From Thalassospira sp. TSL5-1 (GTDB taxonomy: Bacteria; Pseudomonadota; Alphaproteobacteria; Rhodospirillales; Thalassospiraceae): 58,448 nucleotides of DNA. Below the pieces are notes generated by a model. The model had not been told where the DNA came from, did no database searches, and was given only the letters and a program-made list of their open reading frames with translations. A program made the translations under genes and the position numbers. The DNA is taken from contig NZ_KV880644.1 in the NCBI RefSeq assembly GCF_001907695.1, positions 1 to 58,448 on the forward strand, in the 5' to 3' direction. Shown one piece after another: positions 1 to 9,107 of the stretch (positions are counted from its first letter, which is position 1; each line of letters opens with the position of its first letter).

Positions 1-382
1 TCCACCTGTAAACACCTTTTTTGAAGAAATTTCGTTTTAATGACACTTTTTATAAAAATACAATATTATCAATAACTTAAAAATAGACAACATGGAGAGA
101 AACCAGAGGCGCCACAGAAAAGCGCGAATGTTTGCAGGTGCTTGGCAATCAGAGGGTGAGGACTCTTATTTCAAGGTGATTCCCCTAGCCCCTTCATGGC
201 CCAAAACAGCGTTTCAGCCCCTCCCGCAGGAACAACGCGCGCCGAATAGTCGTTATCAAATAATACGCCCCTTCAAACGTCCCCTGCTCCTGTACCGCCC
301 TCACACGCATCCTCTGTTCTGCCATCACACCCCGCACCCGCTTCGACCTTGTCTTTATTTTTCCTGCCCCAAGGAGCCTGTC
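1..382. other. Left-edge non-coding region
   Basis: No gene is supported here. The first 90 bases are very AT-rich and promoter-like. An open frame running from 92 into the DUF4396 gene has poor, low-complexity protein sequence up to the methionine at 383, so I treat it as read-through upstream of the real start. Confidence 0.5.
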
Positions 383-1117
383 ATGATTCCTGTCTGGCTA
401 CATATTATAGCCGCCCTTTCATTGGGGATGGGGCTGGTCAGTGCCCTTGTCATTATCGTCGCGGAAATACGTGATCCGCAGCATATGTGGATCATGAATG
501 TTGTCTGGCCGCTTTTTGCCCTGTTTGCCTCGGTCGCGGCACTTTGGCTTTATTTCCGCTATGGGGTTCTGGCCTCGCATGGGGCCATGATGCCAGCGAT
601 GAAAAACAATGAAACACCACCCAACAAACGCTTAACCCCGTTTGGCATTATGGTGGCAAAGGGCACGGCCCATTGTGGCAGTGGCTGTGCGCTGGGCGAC
701 ATCATCGCCGAATGGTTGGTGTTTTTTGTGCCCGCCATTGCAGTATGGCTGGGTTATCCGTCGTTCTTTTCAGAAAAAATGTATGCCACCTGGATTCTCG
801 ATTTCATTTTGGCTTTCGGTTTTGGTGTGGTGTTTCAGTATTTCACCATTAAACCCATGCGCGACCTGAGTGTATGTCAGGGCATTCTTCAGGCCATTAA
901 AGCAGATACCCTGTCGCTGATTTCGTGGCAGGTTGGCATGTATGGCTTTATGGCCATCGCCCATTTCGTGATTTTCAAGGACCTGTTGGGGGCGGAACTG
1001 ACGGTCGCCAGTTTTGAATTCTGGTTCATGATGCAAATTGCCATGTGGTGTGGTTTTGCCACCTCCTATCCGGTTAATATGTGGCTGATCAAAACCGGCG
1101 TGAAGGAGAAGATGTAG
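383..1117 (+). CDS. DUF4396 integral membrane protein
   Basis: A 244-residue membrane protein of unknown function. The start at 383 is chosen because AAGGAG lies seven bases upstream at 371-376 and the protein then opens directly with a hydrophobic helix (IPVWLHIIAALSLGMG). About six membrane helices are visible. The hallmark of DUF4396 is the segment KGTAHCGSGCALGDIIAEW in the middle (about residues 92-110), where His/Cys/Asp residues could bind a metal. The second half carries further conserved helices containing DFILAFGFG. Metal binding or transport is only a suggestion from these residues; the family has no established role that I know of. It stands alone, with 130 bp before the next gene. 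Confidence 0.8.
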   Translation: MIPVWLHIIAALSLGMGLVSALVIIVAEIRDPQHMWIMNVVWPLFALFASVAALWLYFRYGVLASHGAMMPAMKNNETPPNKRLTPFGIMVAKGTAHCGSGCALGDIIAEWLVFFVPAIAVWLGYPSFFSEKMYATWILDFILAFGFGVVFQYFTIKPMRDLSVCQGILQAIKADTLSLISWQVGMYGFMAIAHFVIFKDLLGAELTVASFEFWFMMQIAMWCGFATSYPVNMWLIKTGVKEKM

Positions 1118-1247
1118 GGTATTCCCCACAGGCAGATAGGCCAGGATATACTTTGGCCGTTACACCCTATTCACTTGCCGGTTTTGCTTTTCCCTGCCGA
1201 CTGATCTAGTCTGAAAAAAAACAAGATAAAATCAGCGGAGGAACGCC

Positions 1248-2768
1248 ATGAGATCGACTGCGAAATGTGGCCCGGACAAGTCCGCGCATGTCTATACGCC
1301 GCTGCCCCCGGTCAGCCGGTCCCCGTCCGTTGAAAATCCGGCCCCGGTCCTGACAGGCGACACCACAGTCGCTTCACCTGATTCGACGGCCGATACGGAT
1401 ATCGCCAGCGGCCCCGGGCCGGAATTTGGCCCGTGGCTGGCACAGGCATCAATTTTGGTGGTTGATGATGAACCGGGCATGCGGAATTTTCTCGCCCGCA
1501 CCCTGGGCCCGCGTTGCAAACGGCTGGAAGAGGCCGCCGACTGTAATGAAGCCTCGCGCAAATTGGACGAACATCATTTTGACGTGGTGATCCTTGATAA
1601 TATCATGCCGGGCAAAAGCGGGGTGGAATGGCTGACCGAGCAGCGCGAGATCGGCTTTTTTGCCGATGCCATTTTAATGACCGCCTATGCCGACCTTGAT
1701 ACCGCGATCAAGGCGCTGCGCGCCGGTGCGGTTGATTTTGTCTTAAAACCCTTTCGGTCCAACCAGATATTAAACGCCGTTGCCCGCTGCCTGGACCGCA
1801 TGCGCCTGCGCCGGGAAAACTATGTGCTGCGCCATGAATTGCGATCAACATCGGAACATGTGTTGTTGCGCGACAAATTAATTGGCTATTCCCCGGAAAT
1901 TCAGGACATTCGCGATACCATTGCCCGTGTCGCCCCCTTGCCAACATCGATTTTAATTTCCGGTGAAAGCGGTACGGGCAAGGAAGTGACGGCACGTTCC
2001 ATCCATGCCCTGTCAGACCGGGCGGACAAGCCCTTTGTCCCGGTGAATTGTGCCGCCATTCCAACCGACATGATTGAAGCCGAGCTTTTTGGCCATTTAA
2101 AGGGCGCCTTTACCGGGGCCAACCATGCCCGCGACGGCCTGTTTTTGCATGCCCAGGGCGGCACCCTGTTTTTGGATGAAATTGGCGAATTGCCGCTGGC
2201 GACCCAAAGCAAGCTGTTGCGCGCCATTGAAGACCGGCGCATTCGCCCGGTCGGGTCCGAACGCGAGGCTCCGGTTGATTTGCGCTTTATCTTTGCCACC
2301 AATGCCGACCTGGAAGCCGAGGTAGAGGCCGGGCGGTTTCGCGCCGATCTGTTTTATCGCATCAATGTCATGCAGATGCACATGCCCCCCTTGCGCCAGC
2401 GCGGCGATGATGTGCTGGAACTGGCTGCCCTGTTTATGAACAAGCTGGGCAAACAACTGGGCATGCCATTGGTGGCCATAGATGGTGCGGTGCGTGCAGG
2501 CCTGACCCGTTATAACTGGCCGGGCAATGTGCGCGAATTACGCAATCTGATTGAACGGTCATTAATATTGGGGCGTTTCCCGGCGGAATTTCGCAATAAT
2601 GATTTACCACAAACCGATACGGGCGAAGATGAAACGCTGGACGAACTGGAACGCCGCCACATCATGACGATGCTGCACAAAACCGGGGGTAATCGTAACG
2701 AGGCCGCGCGCAGGCTGGGCGTTTCGCGCAAAACCATCGACCGTAAATGCGCCGCCTGGAATGACTAG
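1248..2768 (+). CDS. NtrC-family sigma-54 response regulator
   Basis: A 506-residue two-component response regulator that should activate sigma-54 promoters. After an unusually long, Pro/Ser/Thr-rich N-terminal tail of about 65 residues comes a receiver domain with the phospho-acceptor Asp117 (VVILDNIMPG) and a conserved Lys in LKPF. The AAA+ domain follows, with Walker A GESGTGKE, the sigma-54 contact loop GAFTGA at residues 286-291, and Walker B-like TLFLDEIGEL. The C terminus has a Fis-type helix-turn-helix (RNEAARRLGVSRKTIDRK). GCGGAGG lies just upstream of the start. The last eight bases overlap the sensor kinase gene, so the two are translationally coupled partners. A plausible target is the sigma-54 promoter at 13661-13676, but that is inference. 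Confidence 0.93.
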   Translation: MRSTAKCGPDKSAHVYTPLPPVSRSPSVENPAPVLTGDTTVASPDSTADTDIASGPGPEFGPWLAQASILVVDDEPGMRNFLARTLGPRCKRLEEAADCNEASRKLDEHHFDVVILDNIMPGKSGVEWLTEQREIGFFADAILMTAYADLDTAIKALRAGAVDFVLKPFRSNQILNAVARCLDRMRLRRENYVLRHELRSTSEHVLLRDKLIGYSPEIQDIRDTIARVAPLPTSILISGESGTGKEVTARSIHALSDRADKPFVPVNCAAIPTDMIEAELFGHLKGAFTGANHARDGLFLHAQGGTLFLDEIGELPLATQSKLLRAIEDRRIRPVGSEREAPVDLRFIFATNADLEAEVEAGRFRADLFYRINVMQMHMPPLRQRGDDVLELAALFMNKLGKQLGMPLVAIDGAVRAGLTRYNWPGNVRELRNLIERSLILGRFPAEFRNNDLPQTDTGEDETLDELERRHIMTMLHKTGGNRNEAARRLGVSRKTIDRKCAAWND

Positions 2769-4800
2769 GACCACCGCACCTTCCTCCCCCTCCCCGCCCG
2801 GATCAACGGGAGGGCGGTCTGTCCGGTTTCGGCTTTTGGCAATTGCCCTGCTGCCAACCCTGGTGATTTTGCCCCTGTTGCTGGGTTTCATGATGGCGCG
2901 CTGGAATGGCAAATTTGATGCCCTGCTAAGCGCCAAGGTGCATGGTGATCTAACCATCGCGCATCAATATTTCAGCCATATTCTGGAAAATACCGGCAAA
3001 CAGATCGACGCATTGGGACAATCGGTTGCTTTTCGCGATGCCCTTTCAGGGCCGGACGAATCCCGGCATCTATCCTCTCTGCTTGATAAAAAACGTACAG
3101 AGATGGGGCTGGATTTCCTGTATCTTGTCACAACCGATGGCAAGCTGGATGGTGCCTCCCCCGCAACGGTCAGCCCCACAACCAACCTGAACTGGCCGGT
3201 GATCCAAACGGCACTGGCCGGTGGATCGCGCACGGCGGTTGATATTTTCCCCAATAGCGACCTTGCCGCCCTGTCGCCCGGCATGGCACAGCGGGCCCGC
3301 CTGAATTTGGTCGATACGCCCAACGCCGCGCCCACCAAGCGGAATATTGAAAGCCGGGGCATGGTCGTGCACTCGGCCAGCCATATTGAGACGGGCAACG
3401 GTGTGCAAGGCGCGCTTGTCGGCGGCATATTGCTTAACCAAAATCTGGTTTTCATCGATACCATCAATGATCTGGTTTACCGCAGCAGCAGCCTGCCCGA
3501 CGGCAGCCAGGGCACCGCGACCCTGTTTTTGGATGATGTTCGCATATCCACCAATGTGCGCCTGTTTGAAAACCGCCGTGCTTTGGGAACACGGGTTTCA
3601 AAGGCCGTAAGATCCGCCGTGCTGGGGGACGGAAAAGTATGGCTGGATCGCGCCTTTGTCGTCAATGACTGGTATATTTCGGCGTACGAACCGATTACCG
3701 ACAGTTTTGGCAAACGGGTCGGCATGCTGTATGTGGGTTTTTTGGAACAACCCTTTGCCCGCACCAAATATGAAAGCCTGATCCTGATTATTGTTGCCTT
3801 TTTGGCTGTGGCGACCATTACCGTGCCGGTGTTTTTGCGCTGGGCGCGGGGCATTTTCAAACCCCTGGAACGCATGACCCGCACCATTGCCCGGGTGGAA
3901 AATGGCGATTTGGGCGCACGGACAAACCTGCCCGCCGCGCGTGATGAAATATCGCATGTTGCCATGCACCTCGATGATTTGCTTGATCAGGTGCAGGAGC
4001 GCGACCGCCAGCTTCGCGACTGGAATGACGAGCTAAATGCGCGGGTGGATAAGCGTACCGCCGAACTGCAACAGGCCAACCAGCAGCTTGAGGCCACCAC
4101 CAAACAATTGATCATGTCGGAAAAGCTGGCCGCCATTGGCGAAATTACCGCAGGCGTTGCCCACGAGATCAACAACCCCGTCGCCGTGTTGCAGGGCAAC
4201 CTTGATGTAATGCGTAGCCTGCTGGGCGAACAGGCCGATATTGCCAAAACCGAAATCCGCCTGATGGATGAACAGGTTAGCCGTATTAATCAGATCGTCA
4301 CCAAGCTGTTGCAATTCGCCAAGCCCGAGGAATATGCCGGTTTTGTTGAACGCCACGATGCCGGATCGGTGATTGATGACTGCCTGCCGCTGGTGCAACA
4401 TTTGCTGAACCGCGCCGCCATCGAGGTCAAACTGACCCATACCGCCACCCGCCTGATTGTGATGAACCGGACAGAATTACAACAGGTGATTGTCAACCTG
4501 CTTGTCAATGCCATCCATGCGATGCCAGGCGGCGGCACCCTGTCCCTGATGGATCAGGATATGGCCCGGGATGATGAACCCGGCATCCTGATCACCATTG
4601 CCGATACCGGCACTGGCATGAGCACCGATGTGATCGAGCGCATCTTTGATCCGTTCTTTACCACCAAACGGCGTGAGGGCACGGGACTTGGCCTGTCAAT
4701 CAGCAAAACCCTGATCGACCGACAGGGCGGCAGCCTTGATGTGGAGAGCACGCCGGCTGAGGGCACAACTTTCTATATCTGGCTGCCCGAGGCAAACTGA
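2761..4800 (+). CDS. Sensor histidine kinase, cognate of the NtrC-type regulator
   Basis: A 679-residue membrane sensor kinase. It has an N-terminal membrane helix (about residues 24-45), a large periplasmic region of about 290 residues resembling a double-Cache ligand-binding module, and a second helix near 340-360. A HAMP linker, a coiled coil rich in Glu/Gln, the H-box with His468 (AGVAHEINNPVAV) and a HATPase domain (N-box VIVNLLVNAIHAMPGGG, G2 box GTGLGLSISKTLI) follow. The ligand is unknown; Cache domains of this kind usually bind small organic acids or amines. It overlaps the regulator gene by eight bases and should phosphorylate it. Confidence 0.92.
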   Translation: MTRTTAPSSPSPPGSTGGRSVRFRLLAIALLPTLVILPLLLGFMMARWNGKFDALLSAKVHGDLTIAHQYFSHILENTGKQIDALGQSVAFRDALSGPDESRHLSSLLDKKRTEMGLDFLYLVTTDGKLDGASPATVSPTTNLNWPVIQTALAGGSRTAVDIFPNSDLAALSPGMAQRARLNLVDTPNAAPTKRNIESRGMVVHSASHIETGNGVQGALVGGILLNQNLVFIDTINDLVYRSSSLPDGSQGTATLFLDDVRISTNVRLFENRRALGTRVSKAVRSAVLGDGKVWLDRAFVVNDWYISAYEPITDSFGKRVGMLYVGFLEQPFARTKYESLILIIVAFLAVATITVPVFLRWARGIFKPLERMTRTIARVENGDLGARTNLPAARDEISHVAMHLDDLLDQVQERDRQLRDWNDELNARVDKRTAELQQANQQLEATTKQLIMSEKLAAIGEITAGVAHEINNPVAVLQGNLDVMRSLLGEQADIAKTEIRLMDEQVSRINQIVTKLLQFAKPEEYAGFVERHDAGSVIDDCLPLVQHLLNRAAIEVKLTHTATRLIVMNRTELQQVIVNLLVNAIHAMPGGGTLSLMDQDMARDDEPGILITIADTGTGMSTDVIERIFDPFFTTKRREGTGLGLSISKTLIDRQGGSLDVESTPAEGTTFYIWLPEAN

Positions 4801-4828
4801 CCGATACCCGCCATACATATACGGTCAG
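4797..4828 (+). terminator. Hairpin after the sensor kinase gene
   Basis: CTGACCG (4797-4803) pairs perfectly with CGGTCAG (4822-4828) across an 18-base loop, beginning inside the kinase stop codon. There is no T-run, so it is at best a weak terminator or a 3'-end stabiliser. A second small hairpin, CACGCC/GGCGTG, lies at 4881-4905. Confidence 0.35.
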
Positions 4829-4968
4829 GCAGACTGAAGCAGACTCATAAAATTTTTGATAAAAAATACATCATTACCCACACGCCAAAGGCGTATTACG
4901 GCGTGCCCGCTTGCATAGCACGAAAACGCTGCCGATAATCGGGCTTACTATTATTATAAGAGGTTATG

Positions 4969-5844
4969 ATGTCCCTTTCTCTGGCTCAGTTACGCGCTGT
5001 AGATGCTGTTGTACGGCATGGGCAAATATCACGCGCCGCCCAAAGTCTTGGTGTTTCACAGCCATCGGTCTCGAACTTAATCCAGGCCTTTGAAACCACC
5101 TGGAAGGTCCGTATTTTTGAACGGGATGGATACACGATCAACCTGTTGCCATCGGCCGAGGCCCTGATCGGGCAAATCCAGCTCGGCCTGCAGATTTTAC
5201 AGGAAATCGAAGATACACTTGACGCCCGCAGCAACCGCGAAGCTCGCCATCTTGCATTTGGGTTTAGCGCCCATCGTTTGATCATGCCCGCCCTTGCCGA
5301 GTTTGTCCGAACTCACCCGGATATCAAACTCAGCACCCAAGGCAACCCGACAATGTCACTGATACAGGCCCTGAAAAAGGGCGACATTCATCTGGCATCG
5401 GTATCACTGTCCAAACCGGAACCCGGATTACACAATATCGAACTCGCCCGCAGGCCATTGGTCATTTATGGCAAAAAGGGCCACCCCCTGCTACAAAACG
5501 GTCCCCTTGTTCTTGGTGACTTGCACCAGCAGGCAATGGTGCTGTGGAACAAACAATCGGGCAGCCGGCGTCGTTTTGGCCAGCTTTGCGACAAGGCCAA
5601 TGTCAGCCCGACCGTTAGCCTGGAAGTCAATACCATCGATGTTGCCTATGCGGCAGTTTCGGCGGGCATCGGGCTGGGTACTGCCATTGAAGGGGAAGTT
5701 CTGGCCGATGACCATATTGACGTGGTGCGGCTGGATGCCCGGGATGCCGAAATCGGCCACTATCTGCTGTGCCTGAAAGGGGCGGAAATGCGCCCACAGG
5801 TCGCCAACTTTATTGAAATCGCCAAAAAGTGCGCCGGGCTCTAG
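4969..5844 (+). CDS. LysR-type regulator of the phosphonate cluster
   Basis: A 291-residue LysR-type transcriptional regulator. The winged helix-turn-helix is N-terminal (LRAVDAVVRHGQISRAAQSL, then SQPSVSNLIQAFE), followed by the two-lobed effector-binding domain from about residue 90. Two consecutive ATGs exist at 4966 and 4969; AAGAGG at 4958-4963 spaces better to the second. It lies 121 bp upstream of, and in the same direction as, the aminophosphonate genes, with a clear palindrome in the gap (5890-5911), so it most likely controls them in response to an aminophosphonate or a breakdown intermediate. That role is inferred from position. Confidence 0.88.
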   Translation: MSLSLAQLRAVDAVVRHGQISRAAQSLGVSQPSVSNLIQAFETTWKVRIFERDGYTINLLPSAEALIGQIQLGLQILQEIEDTLDARSNREARHLAFGFSAHRLIMPALAEFVRTHPDIKLSTQGNPTMSLIQALKKGDIHLASVSLSKPEPGLHNIELARRPLVIYGKKGHPLLQNGPLVLGDLHQQAMVLWNKQSGSRRRFGQLCDKANVSPTVSLEVNTIDVAYAAVSAGIGLGTAIEGEVLADDHIDVVRLDARDAEIGHYLLCLKGAEMRPQVANFIEIAKKCAGL

Positions 5845-5889
5845 CCCGACTGGCGGCATTTGGGTACTTCAAAATTGTATAATTCAAAG

Positions 5890-5911
5890 TTATGAAATTT
5901 AACTTTCATAA
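5890..5911 (+). promoter_or_regulatory. Palindromic LysR-type operator candidate
   Basis: TTATGAAA (5890-5897) and TTTCATAA (5904-5911) form perfect 8-bp arms around a 6-bp spacer, in an AT-rich stretch about 55 bp before the FAD oxidoreductase start. The layout fits LysR-type binding sites (inverted repeat containing T-N11-A). A partly overlapping ATGAAA follows at 5914, so there may be a second half-site. Confidence 0.6.
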
Positions 5912-5965
5912 TAATGAAACGCAAAAGAGCTATTCTTTCCTCTCAACACAGTTTTGGAAGGAAAG

Positions 5966-7120
5966 ATGGTTAAGCATTATGACCTTGCAGTTGTCGGGGC
6001 CGGGATTGTCGGCCTTGGCGTTGCGCTTGCGGCGGCTCAAAAAGGCCTTAGCGTAATTGTTATTGACCGTGACAAACGGGCAAATGGCGCCTCCATTCGC
6101 AATTTCGGCTTTGTTACGGTTACCGGGCAAAAGGCCGGTGCCCATTGGCAGCGTGCCCGCAAAAGCCGCGACATTTGGGCCGATATCGCCCCCAAGGCAA
6201 ATATTCCTGTTCTGCAACATGGTCTTGTCCTTCCGGCCTACCGGACCGAAGCTGTCGATGTTTTGCATGAGTTCCTGCAAACCGAAATGGGCGCGGATTG
6301 CCATCTGATTGATACGAAAACTGCCCAGGAAAAAATCCCGCTACTGCGCCAAAGCGGCATTCAGGAAATCCTGTTCAGTCCGCATGAATTGCGTGTTGAA
6401 AGTGCATCGGCCATCCCGCAACTGCAAAAATGGCTGACAGAAGCCCTGAATGTTGACTTTTTATGGAATGCAACGGTCAAGGAAGTTACGGATCAAGGCA
6501 TAAACTCTTCTGCCGGGCTTATTCGCGCAGAGAGTATTGCCGTGTGTCCCGGCAACGAATTTAGCACCCTGTTTCCCGACCTGATTGCCACGCACGATCT
6601 AAAAATTTCTACCCTGCAAATGTTGCGGCTTACGGCACCCAACATGCCGCACCTGCAATCGCCCGTCATGTCGGACCTTTCACTTGCCCGTTATGAAGGT
6701 TTCACCAATTTGGCATCATCAGGTGCCCTGCAAAACCGCCTGGACCAGGAATTGCCCGAAACACGCGAAGCCGGCATTCATCTGATTGCGGTTCAATCCG
6801 CCGATGGTTCGCTGATTGTCGGGGACAGCCATGTCTATTCCGATACGCCAGAGCCTTTTGCCTCGGGCAAGACCGAAGAGCTGATCCTTGAGGCATTCAA
6901 GGATGTAATCGATTTGCCCGATTACCGGGTCAGCGAACGCTGGACCGGAAGCTACGCCGCAGCCAGTGACCGGCCCATTCTGGTTGAACGCCCGGCTCAA
7001 AATATCCGCCTGGTGATTGTCACGGGCGGCACAGGAGCCTCCACCGGGCTGGCCCTTGGCGAACAAATCGTTACCGACCTTTTTGATCCCAACACCGAAA
7101 CCACGGAAGCCCTGTCATGA
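5966..7120 (+). CDS. FAD-dependent aminophosphonate oxidoreductase (TIGR03364-like)
   Basis: A 384-residue flavoenzyme of the glycine oxidase/D-amino-acid oxidase (DAO) superfamily. The dinucleotide-binding motif is at the N terminus (LAVVGAGIVGLGVALAAAQ, then the acidic IVIDRD), and the C-terminal FAD-contact region reads VIVTGGTGASTGLALGEQ. The ATG at 5966 is used because GGAAGGA lies directly upstream. It overlaps phnX by four bases (ATGA). Members of this subfamily recur beside phosphonatase genes, where they are thought to oxidise an aminophosphonate amine to give phosphonoacetaldehyde. As no phnW transaminase is present, this enzyme is the best candidate for deamination of 2-aminoethylphosphonate or, more likely, an N-alkylated or hydroxylated relative. 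Confidence 0.85.
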   Translation: MVKHYDLAVVGAGIVGLGVALAAAQKGLSVIVIDRDKRANGASIRNFGFVTVTGQKAGAHWQRARKSRDIWADIAPKANIPVLQHGLVLPAYRTEAVDVLHEFLQTEMGADCHLIDTKTAQEKIPLLRQSGIQEILFSPHELRVESASAIPQLQKWLTEALNVDFLWNATVKEVTDQGINSSAGLIRAESIAVCPGNEFSTLFPDLIATHDLKISTLQMLRLTAPNMPHLQSPVMSDLSLARYEGFTNLASSGALQNRLDQELPETREAGIHLIAVQSADGSLIVGDSHVYSDTPEPFASGKTEELILEAFKDVIDLPDYRVSERWTGSYAAASDRPILVERPAQNIRLVIVTGGTGASTGLALGEQIVTDLFDPNTETTEALS

Positions 7121-7935
7121 GCAAACTTGTCGCCGCTGTTTTTGACTGGGCTGGCACTCTGGTCGATTTCGGGTCCCGTGCCCCGATGGGCGCCTTTGTT
7201 GATGTTTTTCGCCATTTTGGCGTTGAAATTTCCATCCAGGAAGCACGCGCGCCGATGGGCCGCGCCAAACGCGACCATATTGCCGCCATTCTGACCCAAC
7301 CGCGTATTGCCCAGCTATGGCAAAAACAGCATGGCAAAATGGCTGACGATGCCGCAATTGACGCCATCTATGACATGTTCATCCCGCTGAACACCAAATC
7401 GGCCATCGAACATTCAGATGCCATTCCCGGTGCCGCCGAAACCGTTGCAGCATTGCGCAAACAGGGGCTGAAAATCGGCTCCACCACCGGTTATACCCGC
7501 CCGATCATGAAGGGGATATTACCGTTGGCACAACAGCAGGGCATCACGGTCGATAACCTGGTGTGTGCCGGCGAAGTCCCGGAAGGACGCCCCAGCCCTC
7601 TTAACATGTATAAAACTTTTCTTGATCTGGGTGTTTGGCCCGCCGGGCTTATCGTCAAGATCGATGACACCCCGGTTGGCATTGCCGAAGGCGTAAATGC
7701 CGGATGCTGGACGGTTGGCGTGACCCTGAGCGGCAACGAAACCGGCCTTTCCCTGCCAGAGCTTAATGCCCTTTCACCGGAACAGAAAGAGACCCTTCGC
7801 ACGCAAGCCGGCAAGAAGCTGCGTGCCGGAGGTGCCCATTACCTGATTGATAGCGTCGCCGATTTACTGCCGGTGCTGGACAAAATCTCGCATCGCATCG
7901 CCTCAGGCGCACTGCCCGAGCATCCTGTTGCCTAA
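7117..7935 (+). CDS. phnX: Phosphonoacetaldehyde hydrolase (phosphonatase)
   Basis: A 272-residue HAD-superfamily enzyme that splits the C-P bond of phosphonoacetaldehyde to acetaldehyde and phosphate. The nucleophile Asp10 lies in the PhnX-type motif FDWAGT. The Schiff-base lysine is Lys51 in APMGRAKRDHI. Motif II-like GSTTGYTRP and the acidic motif KIDDTP are also present. Length matches the family (about 270 residues). It is coupled to the upstream FAD oxidoreductase by an ATGA overlap, which supports the oxidase product being phosphonoacetaldehyde. All expected catalytic residues are present, so I call this with high confidence. Confidence 0.95.
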   Translation: MSKLVAAVFDWAGTLVDFGSRAPMGAFVDVFRHFGVEISIQEARAPMGRAKRDHIAAILTQPRIAQLWQKQHGKMADDAAIDAIYDMFIPLNTKSAIEHSDAIPGAAETVAALRKQGLKIGSTTGYTRPIMKGILPLAQQQGITVDNLVCAGEVPEGRPSPLNMYKTFLDLGVWPAGLIVKIDDTPVGIAEGVNAGCWTVGVTLSGNETGLSLPELNALSPEQKETLRTQAGKKLRAGGAHYLIDSVADLLPVLDKISHRIASGALPEHPVA

Positions 7936-7971
7936 ACGTGTTTGCCCTAACCCTTTCAGGAACTTTTCACC

Positions 7972-9105
7972 ATGAATCCAAATTCCTTTACCCTAAGCCG
8001 CCGTAATCTTTTGAAACTGGGTGTCGCCACCGCCGGTGTTGCCACAGCCACTGCCGGTGTCAGCCTGCTTCCGAAAATCGCCTTTGCCAAATCCGTCATG
8101 GAAGACTGGTCAAAACCCTTCGACATTGAAAGTGCCCGCCGCGAAGCTGCGATCTACACCACCTATGGCATGCCCGACACCTGGGCCAATTATGGCGAGG
8201 TTCTCTCGCTCATGGCCAAGAAATATGACTATAAATATCAGCATATCGACACCGATATGGGCTCGATGGAAGAAATCCTGAAATATGACGCGGAAAAGAA
8301 CAATCCCGTGGCTATTTCATCAGATATCGGGATTTTGTTTGGCCCAGTTGCCGATGAACGCAAAGTTGTACCGCCTTACATGCCGCCTTCGGCCAGCAAA
8401 CTGCCCAAGGGCCTGAAAGGCAAAGAAGGCGGTTGGGTTGCCACATTTACCGGCGTTCCAGCCATGATCGTCAATACCGACATTATCAAAAATGTACCGG
8501 AAAGCTGGGAAGACCTGCTGAAACCTGAATTTACCGGCAAGGTAAGTGCCATTGATGCCTCGGGCATGGGCGGCACATCGATGGCAACCTTTATCGCCTG
8601 GGCCTATGCCTTTGGTGGGTCGGAAACCAATCTGGCCCCCGGTGCGGAATTTGCCCGCAAACTGCTCAAACAGATGTCCTCGGCCCCGACGACCACCCAG
8701 ACCCTGGAACGCGGCGAATTGCCCATTCAGATTAAATATGACTTTAACTGCATCGCCCAGGCCAACGCCCTGAAGGCAAAAGGCGTCAATACCCGCATCA
8801 TCATTCCGCAAGGCACAATTTATGCGCCTTCGGCCACCATGATCAACCGCTACAATGTCGAGAAAATGAACATCGCCAAGGTTTTCCTGGATTTTGTTCT
8901 TTCCGATGAAGCCCAGATCGCCTTTGCCAAATTTGGCGCACGGCCGATCCGCTGGGTTCTGGGCGACCTTGATTTGCCCGAAGAAGCCCGCAAGGACTGG
9001 TTGCCCGACGAACAATACGCCCATGTTCACAAGATTGAGGACTGGTCGAAAGTCGATGTCAAGAAATTGGCCCAGTTCTGGGTTGACGAAGTCGTTGGAG
9101 GCTAG
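7972..9105 (+). CDS. ABC transporter periplasmic binding protein (aminophosphonate type)
   Basis: A 377-residue extracellular solute-binding protein of the iron/putrescine/2-aminoethylphosphonate class. The N terminus carries a twin-arginine signal (SRRNLLKLGVA) ending near KIAFA, so it is probably exported folded by Tat. AGGA precedes the start. It is the first of four importer genes (binding protein, two permeases, ATPase), separated from phnX by 36 bp. The likely ligand is 2-aminoethylphosphonate or an ester or N-alkyl form of it, judged from neighbours alone; a polyamine-like ligand cannot be excluded from sequence. Confidence 0.85.
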   Translation: MNPNSFTLSRRNLLKLGVATAGVATATAGVSLLPKIAFAKSVMEDWSKPFDIESARREAAIYTTYGMPDTWANYGEVLSLMAKKYDYKYQHIDTDMGSMEEILKYDAEKNNPVAISSDIGILFGPVADERKVVPPYMPPSASKLPKGLKGKEGGWVATFTGVPAMIVNTDIIKNVPESWEDLLKPEFTGKVSAIDASGMGGTSMATFIAWAYAFGGSETNLAPGAEFARKLLKQMSSAPTTTQTLERGELPIQIKYDFNCIAQANALKAKGVNTRIIIPQGTIYAPSATMINRYNVEKMNIAKVFLDFVLSDEAQIAFAKFGARPIRWVLGDLDLPEEARKDWLPDEQYAHVHKIEDWSKVDVKKLAQFWVDEVVGG

Positions 9106-9107
9106 AT

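Noticed and set aside
92..382. N-terminal extension of the DUF4396 protein
   Set aside because: The translation is basic, proline-rich and unlike the family; a strong ribosome site and membrane helix support the start at 383.
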